In this document: positions 52,862 to 62,600 of the stretch, one piece after another | Numbering within the stretch: the stretch's first letter is position 1 | Layout of the letters: each line of letters begins with the position of its first letter | From: Kitasatospora sp. NA04385 | GTDB lineage: Bacteria; Actinomycetota; Actinomycetes; Streptomycetales; Streptomycetaceae | Assembly: GCF_013364235.1 (NCBI RefSeq) | Contig: NZ_CP054919.1 | Span: 6,827,728 to 6,891,727 of the forward strand | Length of the DNA: 64,000 nt | Direction: 5' to 3' | Translations under genes and position numbers: made by a program | Notes under the pieces: generated by a model | What the model saw: the letters and a program-made list of their open reading frames with translations, nothing else | The model's database searches: none | What the model was told of the DNA's origin: nothing

Positions 52862-54285
52862 TGGCAGTGGTGGCCGTGCTCGGCGGGACGGGCGCGCCGG
52901 GGGCCACCAGCAGTGCGCTCGCGCTGCTGCTGTCCTGGCCGCTGCGCCCCGGCCGCCGGGTGCTGCTGGTCGAGTGCGACCCGGACGGCGGGGCGGTGCT
53001 GGCCGGGGCGCTGGAGGGCCGGGTCGAGGCCGTGTACGGGCTGCGCAACCTGGCCGTCGCCGACCGGCGCGGGCTGCTCGCCGAGACGCTGTGGGAGCAG
53101 CTGCTCGACGTCTCCCCGCAGGGCACCGGCGAACGCCTGCTGCTGCCCGGCCTCACCGACCCCACCCAGGCCCCCGGCCTGGCGTACACCTGGGAGCCCC
53201 TGGTCGAGGCCCTGCGCGCGCTCGAACCGCAGGGCTACGACGTGCTGCTCGACCTGGGGCGCTCCGGCGCGAACGGGTCGATGGCGGTGCTGCCCCGGCG
53301 GGCCGACGTGGTGGCCGCGACCGTCCGCACCACCCTGCGCGGGCTCTCCGCCGCCCGGCCCCGGATCGCCGCGCTGCGCGAGGACCTCGACACCCACGGC
53401 GCCGGCTCGGACGGCCTCGGCCTGCTGCTGGTCACCGAGGGGCCCTACCCCGAGAACGAGGTCGCCCGGCAGTTCCAGCTGCCCGTGCTCGGGGCGCTCA
53501 CCCACGCGCCGCGCACCGCCCGGGTGCTCTCCGACGGCGGCGACACCACCGACCGGCGCTTCATCCGCTCCGAGCTGATGCGCACCGCGCGCACCGCCGC
53601 CGACCGGATCCAGGGCGTCGCCGAGGCCCGCCGCCGACGCCTGGGCGGCCCGCAGCCCGCCCCGCAGGCGCTGCCCCCGCAAGCGCTGCCCCCGCAGCAG
53701 CAGCCTCAGCAGCCGCAGCCGGTCCAATCCCAGCCCGTGCCACCGCAGTTCGTCCAGCCACCGGTTCAGCAGCAGGCCCAGGCACCGGCCCAGCCGCAGG
53801 CCCGGGAGCAGGTGCCGCCGCTGCGCCCGGCACCGGTGCCGCCGCAGCAGATGGCGCCGCCGCAGCAGGTGCAGGCCCCGCAGCCGGTGCCGCCGTTCAC
53901 GGCCGGGCCGGTGGCCGGCCCGGCATACCCGCAGCAGCACCAGCACCAGCACCAGCAGCCGTACCCGCAACAGCAACAGCAGCCGCCGCCGTCCTACCCG
54001 CAGCAGCCGCAGGCGTACCAGCAACAGCCCTACCCACAGCAGCAGTTCCAGCCGCAGGCGCCGCAAGTGGCGGCTGCGGGAGGACAGTTCACGGGGGAGT
54101 GGCCGATCCGGGCGGAGGCACCGCAGATCTCGTACGCCGCACCGTACATAGCGCCGCCCGCGGTGCCGCAGCCGCCCGCGCCCGCGCCGTTCCCGGGACA
54201 GCAGGGGCAGCACGCGCAGCACGGGCAGCACGCGCAGCAGGGGCAGGACGGTTCGGACGGGGAGGAGGTGCGGCGTGCGCGCTAG
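52861..54285 (+). CDS. cpaE: CpaE/TadZ-like MinD-family protein with Gln/Pro-rich tail
   Basis: The protein has 474 aa. Residues 1-265 have the MinD/ParA fold: deviant Walker A GGTGAPGATSSAL without the usual lysine, VLLVECDPDGGAVLAGAL (A-prime aspartates), and YDVLLDLGRSG as Walker B. Loss of the signature Lys is typical of TadZ-like localisation factors, which position the secretion ATPase at the pole or site of assembly. From about 270 to the end is a low-complexity tail of Gln, Pro and Ala, with QQHQHQHQQPYPQQQQQPP as the densest part. Overlaps tadA by 11 bp. Confidence 0.85.
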   Translation: MAVVAVLGGTGAPGATSSALALLLSWPLRPGRRVLLVECDPDGGAVLAGALEGRVEAVYGLRNLAVADRRGLLAETLWEQLLDVSPQGTGERLLLPGLTDPTQAPGLAYTWEPLVEALRALEPQGYDVLLDLGRSGANGSMAVLPRRADVVAATVRTTLRGLSAARPRIAALREDLDTHGAGSDGLGLLLVTEGPYPENEVARQFQLPVLGALTHAPRTARVLSDGGDTTDRRFIRSELMRTARTAADRIQGVAEARRRRLGGPQPAPQALPPQALPPQQQPQQPQPVQSQPVPPQFVQPPVQQQAQAPAQPQAREQVPPLRPAPVPPQQMAPPQQVQAPQPVPPFTAGPVAGPAYPQQHQHQHQQPYPQQQQQPPPSYPQQPQAYQQQPYPQQQFQPQAPQVAAAGGQFTGEWPIRAEAPQISYAAPYIAPPAVPQPPAPAPFPGQQGQHAQHGQHAQQGQDGSDGEEVRRAR

Positions 54286-55840
54286 CCCGTACCAGGGGCC
54301 GCTGCCGCCGCAGCAGCCGGTGAACGGACAGGTGGTGCCGGGGGGTTCGGCCGACGCGGCCGGGCTGCCCTGGGGGAAGCCGCCGGTGGCGGAGCCGCAG
54401 GTGCGGACCGGGCCGGTGGCGTCCGCGGTGCCCGCGCTCCCGTCGGCGGGCACGCGTCCGGCCGTGGACCCGCAGGTGGCAAGGGAGTTGAAGCGCCAGG
54501 TCGCGGCGGAGCTGCACCAGCAGCTGTCGCGGCTGTCCCAGGCGTCCGGGAGCGAGGCGGACCGGGCCACCCGGCGGCAGCGCGGGCGGGCGCTGATCGA
54601 GGAGGCGGTGGCCCGCTGGTCGGACGCCTACGCGCAGACCCACGGCATCCCGCCGACCCGGGAGCAGGACCGGGTGCTCGCCGAGGCGGTGTACGACCTG
54701 CTGTTCCGGGCCGGGCGGTTGCAGCCGTACCTGGACGACCCGGAGATCGAGAACATCCTGATCAACGGGTGCGACGACGTGTGGGTCTCGCGGGTGCACC
54801 AACCGCTGCGGCAGGTCCCGCCGGTGGCCGACACCGACGAGGAACTGGTCGAGCTGCTCCAGGACTTGGCGCGTCAGCACGGCGGCGGCGAGCGCAGCCT
54901 GTCGACGGCCAGCCCGATGCTGGCGCTGCGCCTGGAGGGCGGGATGCGCCTGCAGGCGATGACCGAGGTGACGCCCCGCCCGTACGTGGCGATCCGTCGG
55001 CACCGGGTGGCCAGTGCGACGCTCAGCGACCTGGTCCAACTCGGCACCGTGGACACCACGTTGGCGGCGTTCCTGGCGTCCGCGATCCGGGCCCGGAAGA
55101 ACGTGATGATCACCGGCACCCAGGGCGTCGGCAAGACCAGCCTGCTGCGCGCGATGGCCGCCGAGATCCCGCCGGACGAGCGGGTCGGCACCCTGGAGTC
55201 GGAGTTCGAGCTGTGGCTGCACACCCTGGGCCACCTGCGGCAGGTCGTCCCGATGGAGGCCCGCGAGGGCAACGGCGAACGCGTGGACGGCCGGATGGCG
55301 GGCGAGTTGACGATCGGCGAGCTGATCCCGGCGGCGCTGCGGATGACGCTGTCGCGGATCATCGTGGGCGAGGTCCGCTCCGCCGAGGTGGTGCCGATGC
55401 TGCGGGTGATGACCAACGGCGAGGGCGGCTCGATGTGCACCCTGCACGCCCGCGGCCCGCACATGGTGGTCGACCGGATCGCCGAACTCTGCCTCGAGTA
55501 CGGCGCGCACATGACCGACACCCTCGCCTACCGGCTCACCGCCAACGCGGTCGACTTCATCGTGCACGTCGCCATGGTCGACGAGACCGCGGTCGGCGGA
55601 CGCCGGCACCGCTTCGTCTCGCACGTGCTGGAGGTGGCCGGCCTCGGCGAGTCCGGGCGCCCCGCGCTGAACACCGTCTTCGGGCCGCGCCCGGAGCTCG
55701 GCGAGGTGCGGGCGGTGCCCGTCACCCCGCCGCACTGCCTGGACGACCTGCGCCGGGCCGGTTTCGACGCGGGCCTGCTCGGCTCCCCGTACGGGACGTG
55801 GGGCGCGCCGCTGGCGCTGCGGATCGGGGGGATGCGCTGA
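54275..55840 (+). CDS. tadA: TadA/CpaF secretion ATPase
   Basis: The protein has 521 aa from a GTG inside the end of the cpaE gene. A proline-rich N-terminus leads to the N-domain (REQDRVLAEAVYDLLF, DDPEIENILINGCDDVWVS). The RecA-like domain has Walker A GTQGVGKT (281-288), Asp box with TLESEFELWL, Walker B RIIVGEVRSAEVVPML and the His box GEGGSMCTLHARGPHMV. It powers assembly and secretion of Flp pilin at the inner face of the membrane. Confidence 0.95.
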   Translation: MRASPYQGPLPPQQPVNGQVVPGGSADAAGLPWGKPPVAEPQVRTGPVASAVPALPSAGTRPAVDPQVARELKRQVAAELHQQLSRLSQASGSEADRATRRQRGRALIEEAVARWSDAYAQTHGIPPTREQDRVLAEAVYDLLFRAGRLQPYLDDPEIENILINGCDDVWVSRVHQPLRQVPPVADTDEELVELLQDLARQHGGGERSLSTASPMLALRLEGGMRLQAMTEVTPRPYVAIRRHRVASATLSDLVQLGTVDTTLAAFLASAIRARKNVMITGTQGVGKTSLLRAMAAEIPPDERVGTLESEFELWLHTLGHLRQVVPMEAREGNGERVDGRMAGELTIGELIPAALRMTLSRIIVGEVRSAEVVPMLRVMTNGEGGSMCTLHARGPHMVVDRIAELCLEYGAHMTDTLAYRLTANAVDFIVHVAMVDETAVGGRRHRFVSHVLEVAGLGESGRPALNTVFGPRPELGEVRAVPVTPPHCLDDLRRAGFDAGLLGSPYGTWGAPLALRIGGMR

Positions 55841-56808
55841 TGCTGCTGCTGTACGTGCTGTGCGGGCTGGCGCTGGCCGGCGGGCTGGTCGCGCTGGCCG
55901 CCGGCCTGCGCGGGCGGCCGGTGGACGAGGAGGAACGGCACAACCCGCTGGAGGGCCGGCTGCACACCCTCTGGTACGGGGCGCCCGGCACCGCCTCGCC
56001 CGGGATGGCCCGGCTGCGCCGCAGCCAGCTGGTGCTGGCGCTGCTCGGCGCGCCCGGCGGCTGGCTGTTCACCGGCATCCCGCTGGTCGGACTGCTCGTC
56101 CCGGCCGCCGTGTTCGGCCTGCCCTGGCTGTTCGACGCGACCCGCTCCGACACCCGGCGGATCGAACGGCTGGAGGCGCTCGCCGAGTGGACCCAGCGCC
56201 TGGCCGACGTGCTGCTGCTCGGCGTCGGCCTGAACCAGGCGATCATGACCAGTCGGCGCACCGCGCCGGTCGCGCTGGAGACCGAGATCGCCGACCTGGC
56301 GGCCCGGTTGCAGTCCCGCTGGCGGCCGGAGGACGCGCTGCGCGCCTTCGGCGACCAGGTCGCCGACTCGACCGCGGACAAGGTGCTCGCCGCCCTCGTG
56401 CTGCGGGCCGGTGACAGCGGCCCCGGCCTGGCCCGGGCGCTGGCGGACATGGCGGAGTCGGTGCGCGAGGAGGTCCGGCAGCGGCGTGCCATCGAGGCGG
56501 ACCGCTCCAAGCACCGCACCACGATCCGCTGGATGGTCGGCATCATCCTGCTGGTCATCGTCATCGGGGCGTTCAACTCCCACTACACCGCGCCCTATTC
56601 GACGGTGCTGGGCCAACTGGTGCTGGCCGTCGTGGCGGTGGCGTTCGTGGCGGTGATCGCCTGGATGCGCTCGCTGGCCCGGCACACCCCGCTGCCCCGG
56701 GTGCTGGAACCCGACCGCCGCTCCAAGACCGGCCGGCTGCCCGGCCGGAGCGCCGCCGGGGAGAACGCGGGAACCGAGGACGAACCACTGGTGAAGGAGG
56801 CCGGATGA
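55840..56808 (+). CDS. tadB: TadB pilus platform protein
   Basis: The protein has 322 aa. Two helices at the N-terminus, a cytoplasmic T2SSF domain (LEALAEWTQRLADVLLLGVGLNQAI to ESVREEVRQRRAIEADRSK) and two C-terminal helices give the GspF-like topology. The ATG shares its first base with the tadA stop. It forms the membrane platform with TadC. Confidence 0.92.
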   Translation: MLLLYVLCGLALAGGLVALAAGLRGRPVDEEERHNPLEGRLHTLWYGAPGTASPGMARLRRSQLVLALLGAPGGWLFTGIPLVGLLVPAAVFGLPWLFDATRSDTRRIERLEALAEWTQRLADVLLLGVGLNQAIMTSRRTAPVALETEIADLAARLQSRWRPEDALRAFGDQVADSTADKVLAALVLRAGDSGPGLARALADMAESVREEVRQRRAIEADRSKHRTTIRWMVGIILLVIVIGAFNSHYTAPYSTVLGQLVLAVVAVAFVAVIAWMRSLARHTPLPRVLEPDRRSKTGRLPGRSAAGENAGTEDEPLVKEAG

Positions 56809-57692
56809 TCTCCCCCTGGGCGGTCCTGGCCGGCGGCGCCGCGGCCGGCGGCGTGGCCCTGCTGCTCGCCGAACTCCGGCCCGCACCACCGGACCTGGGC
56901 CAGGCCCTGGACCGGCTGCACCGCGTTCCCGAACCGCGCCGGCCCGAGGACGCGGACGCCGCGCTGCCCTGGTACGACCGGGTCGGCGAAGGGTCGGCGC
57001 GACTGCCCGGGGTGCGCGTCCCGCACCGGGAGCTCGCCCTGATCGGCCGCAGCCCGGCCCGCTTCATGGCGCACAAACTGCTGTTCGCCGTGCTCGGGTT
57101 CGCGCTGCCCGGCTACCTGTCGGTGATGGCCGCCGTGATCGGCGACGGCCTGCCGCCGGCCGTCCCGCTGCTGGTCGGACCACTGCTGGCCGGGCTGCTC
57201 TGGTTCGTCCCCGACGGCATCGTGGCGGGCGAGGCCAAGGAGGCCCGCACCGAGTACCTGCACGGCATCGCCGCGTACCTCGAACTCGTCGCGCTGGAGC
57301 GGGCCGCCGACTGCGGGCCCGCCGAGGCGCTGCGCCGGGCCGCTGCGGTCGGGCGCGGCACCGTGTTTCGGCGGATCCGTGACGCCCTGGAGCGGGCCGC
57401 CACCGACCGGCTCCCGCCCTGGGACGGACTCGACGCGCTCGCCCAGGAGTTGGGCCTGACCCCGCTCCAGGACGTCGCCGACATCATGCGGATCTCCGGC
57501 GTCGACGGCGCCGCCGTCTACGACACCCTGCGGGCCCGCGCCAAGAGCCTGCGCGGCGAACTGCTCTCCGAGGAACTCGCCAAGGCCAACACCGACAGCG
57601 AGCGGATGGTCGCCCCCGGCTCCGCCCTGACCCTGCTGATGACCGTCCTGATCGCCTTCCCGGCGGTCTACCAGATGCTCAACACCACCTGA
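56805..57692 (+). CDS. tadC: TadC pilus platform protein
   Basis: The protein has 295 aa. ATGA overlap with tadB. N-terminal helix, a helix pair near 95-140, cytoplasmic T2SSF domain (YLHGIAAYLELVALERAADCGPAEAL to SEELAKANTDSERM) and a C-terminal helix LTLLMTVLIAFPAVYQML. It is the paralogous partner of TadB in the inner-membrane platform. Confidence 0.92.
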   Translation: MISPWAVLAGGAAAGGVALLLAELRPAPPDLGQALDRLHRVPEPRRPEDADAALPWYDRVGEGSARLPGVRVPHRELALIGRSPARFMAHKLLFAVLGFALPGYLSVMAAVIGDGLPPAVPLLVGPLLAGLLWFVPDGIVAGEAKEARTEYLHGIAAYLELVALERAADCGPAEALRRAAAVGRGTVFRRIRDALERAATDRLPPWDGLDALAQELGLTPLQDVADIMRISGVDGAAVYDTLRARAKSLRGELLSEELAKANTDSERMVAPGSALTLLMTVLIAFPAVYQMLNTT

Positions 57693-57762
57693 CCGAGACC
57701 ACCTGACCGACACCACCCGGCACCACCCGACCACCCGGCACCACCCGACCACCCGACCGAGC
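57685..57762. repeat. ACC/CACCACCCG short tandem repeats
   Basis: Repeated (G)ACCACCTG and GGCACCACCCGACCACCC units cover the end of tadC and the gap before the pilin gene. The rest of the gap to 57840 holds the pilin ribosome site (GGAG) and perhaps a separate promoter. Confidence 0.6.
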
Positions 57763-57839
57763 AGCGAACGAACAGCGCCACCCGCCTTCGCGCGGCACCT
57801 GCACCGAGTCCCTCCCCTCGAAGTCCTGGAGACCACACC

Positions 57840-58103
57840 ATGGCCCGAATCCGCACCGTGGCGGCCGCCCTGCGGCCGCTGCTCCCGCTCCATCTCGTCC
57901 GACCCGCCGTCGAGTACCGCCTCGTCAAGCTGCGCGCCGCCCGCGAGTCCGGCGACCGCGGCGCGATCAGCATCGAACTCGCCCTCGCCGTGATCGTGCT
58001 GGTCGCCATCGCCGGGACGGTCGTCTACGCGATCACCCAGCTCGGCCAGAAGGTCCAGGGCAACATCCAGAAGGACGTTCCCGCCGGCGGCACCGCGCCG
58101 TGA
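57840..58103 (+). CDS. flp: Flp-type pilin
   Basis: The protein has 87 aa. A long basic leader ends in RESGDRG, followed by AISIELALAVIVLVAIAGTVVYAI. Cleavage after Gly with Glu at +5 of the mature helix matches class III prepilin signals. The mature peptide is about 45 residues, right for Flp. It should be the major pilus subunit. The processing enzyme (TadV) is not in this window. Confidence 0.88.
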   Translation: MARIRTVAAALRPLLPLHLVRPAVEYRLVKLRAARESGDRGAISIELALAVIVLVAIAGTVVYAITQLGQKVQGNIQKDVPAGGTAP

Positions 58104-58546
58104 TCCGCCGCCCGCACCGGCCCGCCACCCGGCCCGCACCGGCCGGGTGGTCCGCGCGTGCCCGCAGGTCCGACCGGGGGGCGATGACGATCAGCCTCGC
58201 CATCGTCTTCCCGGCCGTGCTGTTCGTGATCCTCCTGGTGGTGCAGGCCGGCCTGTGGTGGTACGCCGAACAGGCCGCGCTGGCAGCCGCCCGGGAGGGC
58301 GTGGAAGCCGGACGGACCAACGGGGCGCCGGCCGGTGCGGGCGAGCAGCGGGCGAGCGAGTTCGTCGACCGGCTCGGCAGCGTGGTCGAACTGGCGCAGC
58401 CGCCGCAGCAGACCGGCGGCGACCCGGACACGTACCAGCTGTCCGTCACCGTCAGGACGCTCACCCTGGTGCCGTTCGCCGACCTGACGATCACCAAAAC
58501 GGCCGCCGCCCCCCGGGAGAAGTTCGTCCCGCCGGTGGCACCGTGA
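58100..58546 (+). CDS. TadE-like pseudopilin
   Basis: The protein has 148 aa. GTGA overlap with the pilin stop. Prepilin-like leader ends SDRG, then AMTISLAIVFPAVLFVILLVVQAGLWWYAEQAA. The residue at +5 is Ser, not the Glu usual for processed pseudopilins. The mature domain is the TadE type with AALAAAREGVEAGR after the helix. It is likely a minor pilus component. Confidence 0.85.
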   Translation: MIRRPHRPATRPAPAGWSARARRSDRGAMTISLAIVFPAVLFVILLVVQAGLWWYAEQAALAAAREGVEAGRTNGAPAGAGEQRASEFVDRLGSVVELAQPPQQTGGDPDTYQLSVTVRTLTLVPFADLTITKTAAAPREKFVPPVAP

Positions 58547-59172
58547 CGGGCGGGGGAGCGGTGCGGGGGGAGCACCGCGCCTTCGCCGCGGGCCGGGAGC
58601 GGTCCGTGCGACAGCGGTCCGTACGGCGGTGGTCCGTGCGACAGCGGTCCGTACGGCGGTGGTCCGTACGATGGTGGTCCGTACGGCGGTGGTCCGTGCG
58701 ATGGTGGTCCGTGCGGGGACGATCCGCGCAGGGACGATCGGGGTGGCGGCGGGGTGCGGACCGCGGTTCGTTCGCGGTCGAGGCGGCGATCCTGGTGCCG
58801 GTGATCCTGAGCTTCGCGCTGATGGCGGTCGCCGCCGGACGCCTGCAGACCACCGGCGCGGTGGTCGACGCCGCGGCCCGCGCCGGGGCCCGCGCCGCCT
58901 CGCTGGCCCGCACCCCCGAGGGGGCGCGGCAGGCGGCCGCGGACGCGGTCGGCCAGGCGCTGGCGGCCCGGCAGGTGCGGTGCGAGACCGAGCCGACCGG
59001 GGACCCGGAGTACGGCTCGCTGCGGACCGACGGCGGCACCCTGACCACCGTCACCGTCCGGGTGTCCTGCACGGTGCCGCTGTCCGACCTGCTCGGACTG
59101 GACGGCACGCCGGGCAGCAAGACGCTCACCGGCACGTTCACCTCCGTGCTGGACCGCTACCGGGGAAACTGA
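58543..59172 (+). CDS. TadE-like pseudopilin with Arg/Trp repeat leader
   Basis: The protein has 209 aa. GTGA overlap with the previous stop. Residues about 20-65 are a repeat of SVRRW/SVRQR/SVRWW pentapeptides, encoded by nine 15-bp units. Next comes ADRGSFAVEAAILVPVILSFALMAVAAGRLQ, a proper class III signal with Glu at +5. The mature domain is TadE-like (DAAARAGARAASLA) with one disulfide-capable Cys pair. The very basic, Trp-rich cytoplasmic leader would be removed on processing and is far longer than normal. Confidence 0.85.
   Translation: MTGGGAVRGEHRAFAAGRERSVRQRSVRRWSVRQRSVRRWSVRWWSVRRWSVRWWSVRGRSAQGRSGWRRGADRGSFAVEAAILVPVILSFALMAVAAGRLQTTGAVVDAAARAGARAASLARTPEGARQAAADAVGQALAARQVRCETEPTGDPEYGSLRTDGGTLTTVTVRVSCTVPLSDLLGLDGTPGSKTLTGTFTSVLDRYRGN
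58601..58735 (+). repeat. In-frame 15-bp minisatellite, nine units
   Basis: Consensus unit GGTCCGTRCGRYRGY, exactly 15 bp, nine times without gaps; the last two are degenerate. Because the unit is five codons, changes in copy number keep the reading frame. Confidence 0.92.
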
Positions 59173-59204
59173 GAGAACGTCAACACACCGTGGGGGGAGG
59201 GAAC

Positions 59205-59648
59205 GTGAACGAACGAGGCGTGAACTGCCGGGACCGGGGCAGCATTTCGGTCATGGTCGCCATCACCGCAGTCAGCCTGGTCGCCGTGGTCGGACTGGTG
59301 CTCGATTTCGGCGGCCAACTGCGGGCCGTGGAACGGGCCGACGCGGTGGCCCAGGAGGCCGCCCGGGTGGCCGGCCAGCAACTCGACATCGACCGGCTGC
59401 GTTCCGGTGGCGGCTACCAGGTGGACCCGGCGCAGGCCACGTCCGCCGCCAGGGCCTACCTCGCCTCCCAGGGCGTCTCGGGCGACGTGGACTTCCCCAA
59501 GTACCCGGACCTGAGCGAGATCAGCGTCACCACCAGCACCACCTACCGGACCGCGCTGCTCGGCGCGGTCGGCATCACCTCACTCTCCGTGCAGGGCCAC
59601 GGCAAGGCCACCCTGCTGCACGGCATCACGGAAGGGAAGACCGGCTGA
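59205..59648 (+). CDS. TadG-like pilus-associated membrane protein
   Basis: The protein has 147 aa from a GTG with GGGGAGGG upstream. Short leader CRDRG then SISVMVAITAVSLVAVVGLVLDFGGQLRAVERADAVAQEAARVAGQQLD, the putative Flp-pilus-assembly TadG N-terminal pattern. The remainder is a small extracytoplasmic domain without a von Willebrand module, so shorter than proteobacterial TadG. The stop overlaps the ATG of the LysM-BTAD gene. Confidence 0.82.
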   Translation: MNERGVNCRDRGSISVMVAITAVSLVAVVGLVLDFGGQLRAVERADAVAQEAARVAGQQLDIDRLRSGGGYQVDPAQATSAARAYLASQGVSGDVDFPKYPDLSEISVTTSTTYRTALLGAVGITSLSVQGHGKATLLHGITEGKTG

Positions 59649-62600
59649 TGGCCGCGCGCGGAGCCGACGACCAGCACCGCAAGGGCCGCCGGGAACGGCG
59701 GCCGGGAAGCACCGCCACCGCCGGACGGCAGCCCGCACCGGTGGCCGCCGGACGGCGCGCCCGCCGGGGCCGGCGCGGCGCGGGAGGATCGGTGTTCGCC
59801 GCGTTCGGCGCGCTGCTGGTGCTCGCCGTGCTGCTCGTCGGCGTGCCCGCCCTGCTCGGCTACGGCACGCTCGCCGTCGCCGCGATGGGCGACCCGATCC
59901 ACGGAGACCTGCTCGCCGCGCTCACCAGCCCGGACGACGGCAGCCTGTTCCTGTGGCTGCTGGTCGGCGTCGGCTGGATCGGCTGGCTGTGCTTCCTGGT
60001 GTCCGTCCTGGTCGAGATCCCCGCCCAGCTGCGCGGCCGGGTCGCCCGCCGGATCCCCGCGTTCGGCTGGAGCCAGCGGATCGCGGCCGGCCTGGTCGGC
60101 TCGGTGCTGGCGCTGCTCCCGGTCGCCGGATCGGCCTTCGCCGCCACCCCCGAGCTCGCCCAGCGCCCGGCCGCCGTCGCCCAGTTGGACGCCGCGCCGA
60201 CGTACGCTGCGCTGCCCGCCGGGGCCCCCGCAGCCGCGCCCGCCGCCGACCCGCAGCAGCCGGTCTACACCGTCCGCGACGCCCGGCCCGCCGACAGCCT
60301 GTGGTCGATCGCCGAGCGTCAACTCGGTTCCGGCGAACGCTGGACGGAGATCGCCAAGCTCAACGCGGGCCGCCCGATGGACGGTTCGGGCACCCGCTTC
60401 GACGCCGACCGGCCGATCCAGCCCGGCTGGCGGCTGCTGATGCCCGCCGACGCCAAGGCCGACGCCGGCACCCCGGCCACCGCCTCCGACACCGTCGCGC
60501 CCACCCTGGCCGCCGCCCCGACGCCCACCCACGGCAGCGTCACCGTGCACTCCGGCGACTCGCTCTCCTCCATCGCCCAGCGGGAGTTGGGCGACGGCGA
60601 CCGCTGGCCCGAACTGTTCGAGGCCAACAAGGGCGCCACCGCCCCCGACGGCGAGCGGCTCACCGACCCGGACGTGCTCACCCCCGGCACCGTGCTCACC
60701 GTGCCCGGCGCCGTCCAGGCCCCGCAGGCCCCCGCACCCGCGCCCCAGGCGCCCGAGGCCCAGCCGCCCGCGCCCGGCACCCCCGAGGCCACGCCCGCCC
60801 CGCAGCAGCAGGCCACCCCGCCGGCGGCCGAGCAGAGCCCCGCCGCCCAGCCGTCCGCCCAGCAGCCGTCCGCGCCGCAGTCACCCGGCCAGCAGTCGCC
60901 CGCCGCGCAGGAGACCCCGCCGCCGGGCGAGACCCCCGGCAACCTGCCCGCCGTCCGCGACCAGCACACCGCCGCGAAGAGCGACGGCGACTACACCGTG
61001 GCGCTGGCCGCCTCCGGCCTCGGCGTGCTGATGGCCGCCGCGCTGATCACCCTGGTCGGCCGCCGCCGCACCGACCAGCAGCGGGCCCGCCGCCCCCGGC
61101 ACCGGATCGCGCTGCCCTCGGCCGCCGCCGGCCGCTTCGAGGCCGAACTCAAGGCCCGGCAGGACGAACACGGCCTGGACCTGCTCAACCGGGCCCTGCG
61201 CACCCTGGGCCGCAACACCGTCCGCGGCGAGAAGCGGCTGCCCGCCCTGGTCGCCGCCCGGGTCACCACCGCGGGCACCATCGAACTGCACCTGGCCGCA
61301 CCGGCCGTGCCGATCGCCCCGTTCCGCGCCGCGCACGCCCCGAACGTGTGGTGGTGCCCGGCCGACTCCACCGAGCTGCTCTCCACCGGGCAGGCCGCCA
61401 AGTACGCCGCCCCCTACCCGGCGCTGGTCACCCTCGGCGCCACCCCCGACGGCTCGACCGTCCTGGCCGACCTGGAGACCGTCCGGCTGGTCCACCTCTC
61501 CGGGCACCCCGACGACGCCGAGGACGTGCTGCGCAGCCTGGCCGTCGAACTGGCCCACAGCCCGCTCGCCGACCGCCTGCACCTGCACCTGGTCGGCATC
61601 GCCGCCGACCTGCCCACCGCCGGGCCCGCCGCCGACCGGGTGCACCACCACCCCACCCTGGAGGCCGCGCTCGCCGCCCTCGGCCCGCGCACCGCCAAGG
61701 CCCGCGCCACCCTGATCGGCGCGAACGTCGGCAGCCCCCGCGAGGCCCGCAGCCGGGGCAGCGCGGACGAGGCGTGGCTGCCGGAGATCGTGCTGTCCGC
61801 GCAGCCGCCGGCCGGCACCGTCCCCGCCGAGCTCGGCCGCCTGCTCGACGGCCGCCCGCGCACCTGCCTGGCCGTCCTCACCCGCGCCCCCGAGCGCGGC
61901 GCCGGACCGGTCGCCCGCTGGACGCTCCCCGCCACCGGCCACGCCGCGCTGCCCGGCCTGCACCTCAGCGTCGAACTCCAGCGCCTGAGCCGCGAGCAGT
62001 ACGCCCAACTCGGCGAGCTCGTCCGGGTCTCCGGCGACCTCACCCAGCACCCGGCCCCCGAGTGGACCCTCGACGGGCCGCACAACGGCCCCGAGGACGA
62101 GGCCGAACTCCCGCTGCCCGTCCCCGCGCTGGCCGCCGTCGGCGCCGCGATAGGAGCCGTCCCCGCCCCGTTCGGCGCGGGCTTCGGCCCGGACGACGAG
62201 GAGCCGGAGGGCGGCCGGACCGGCGGCTCGCTCGACGCCCGCCTGATCGCCCTGCTCGGCGGCCCGACCGGACCGAACGGGTCGGCAGGGTCGGCTGGGT
62301 CGGCAGGGTCGGCTGGGTCGGCCGGAGCGGAGTCGGGCGGGGCCGGTGCCTCGACCAGGACCAGCCTGGACAAGCCGAGCGCGACCGGTGGTGGCGGCCA
62401 CGGCGGTGCTGGCGGCGCCGAGGGCCGGAAGGACGACGGCGACGGCGCCGGGCCCCGACTGCTGGCCCGGGTCGTGCCCACCGGCAGCAGCCCGTTCGCC
62501 GGACTGGTCCCGACCGCGCCCACCAACCCGTACGCGGTCGTGCCGGTGGTGCCCGTCCAGCCCGCCGCGCTGCCGCCCGCCGCGCCGTCCGCGTCCGCAC

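Noticed and set aside
58601..58735. Possible CRISPR-like array
   Set aside because: 15-bp units without spacers, and translated inside a gene.
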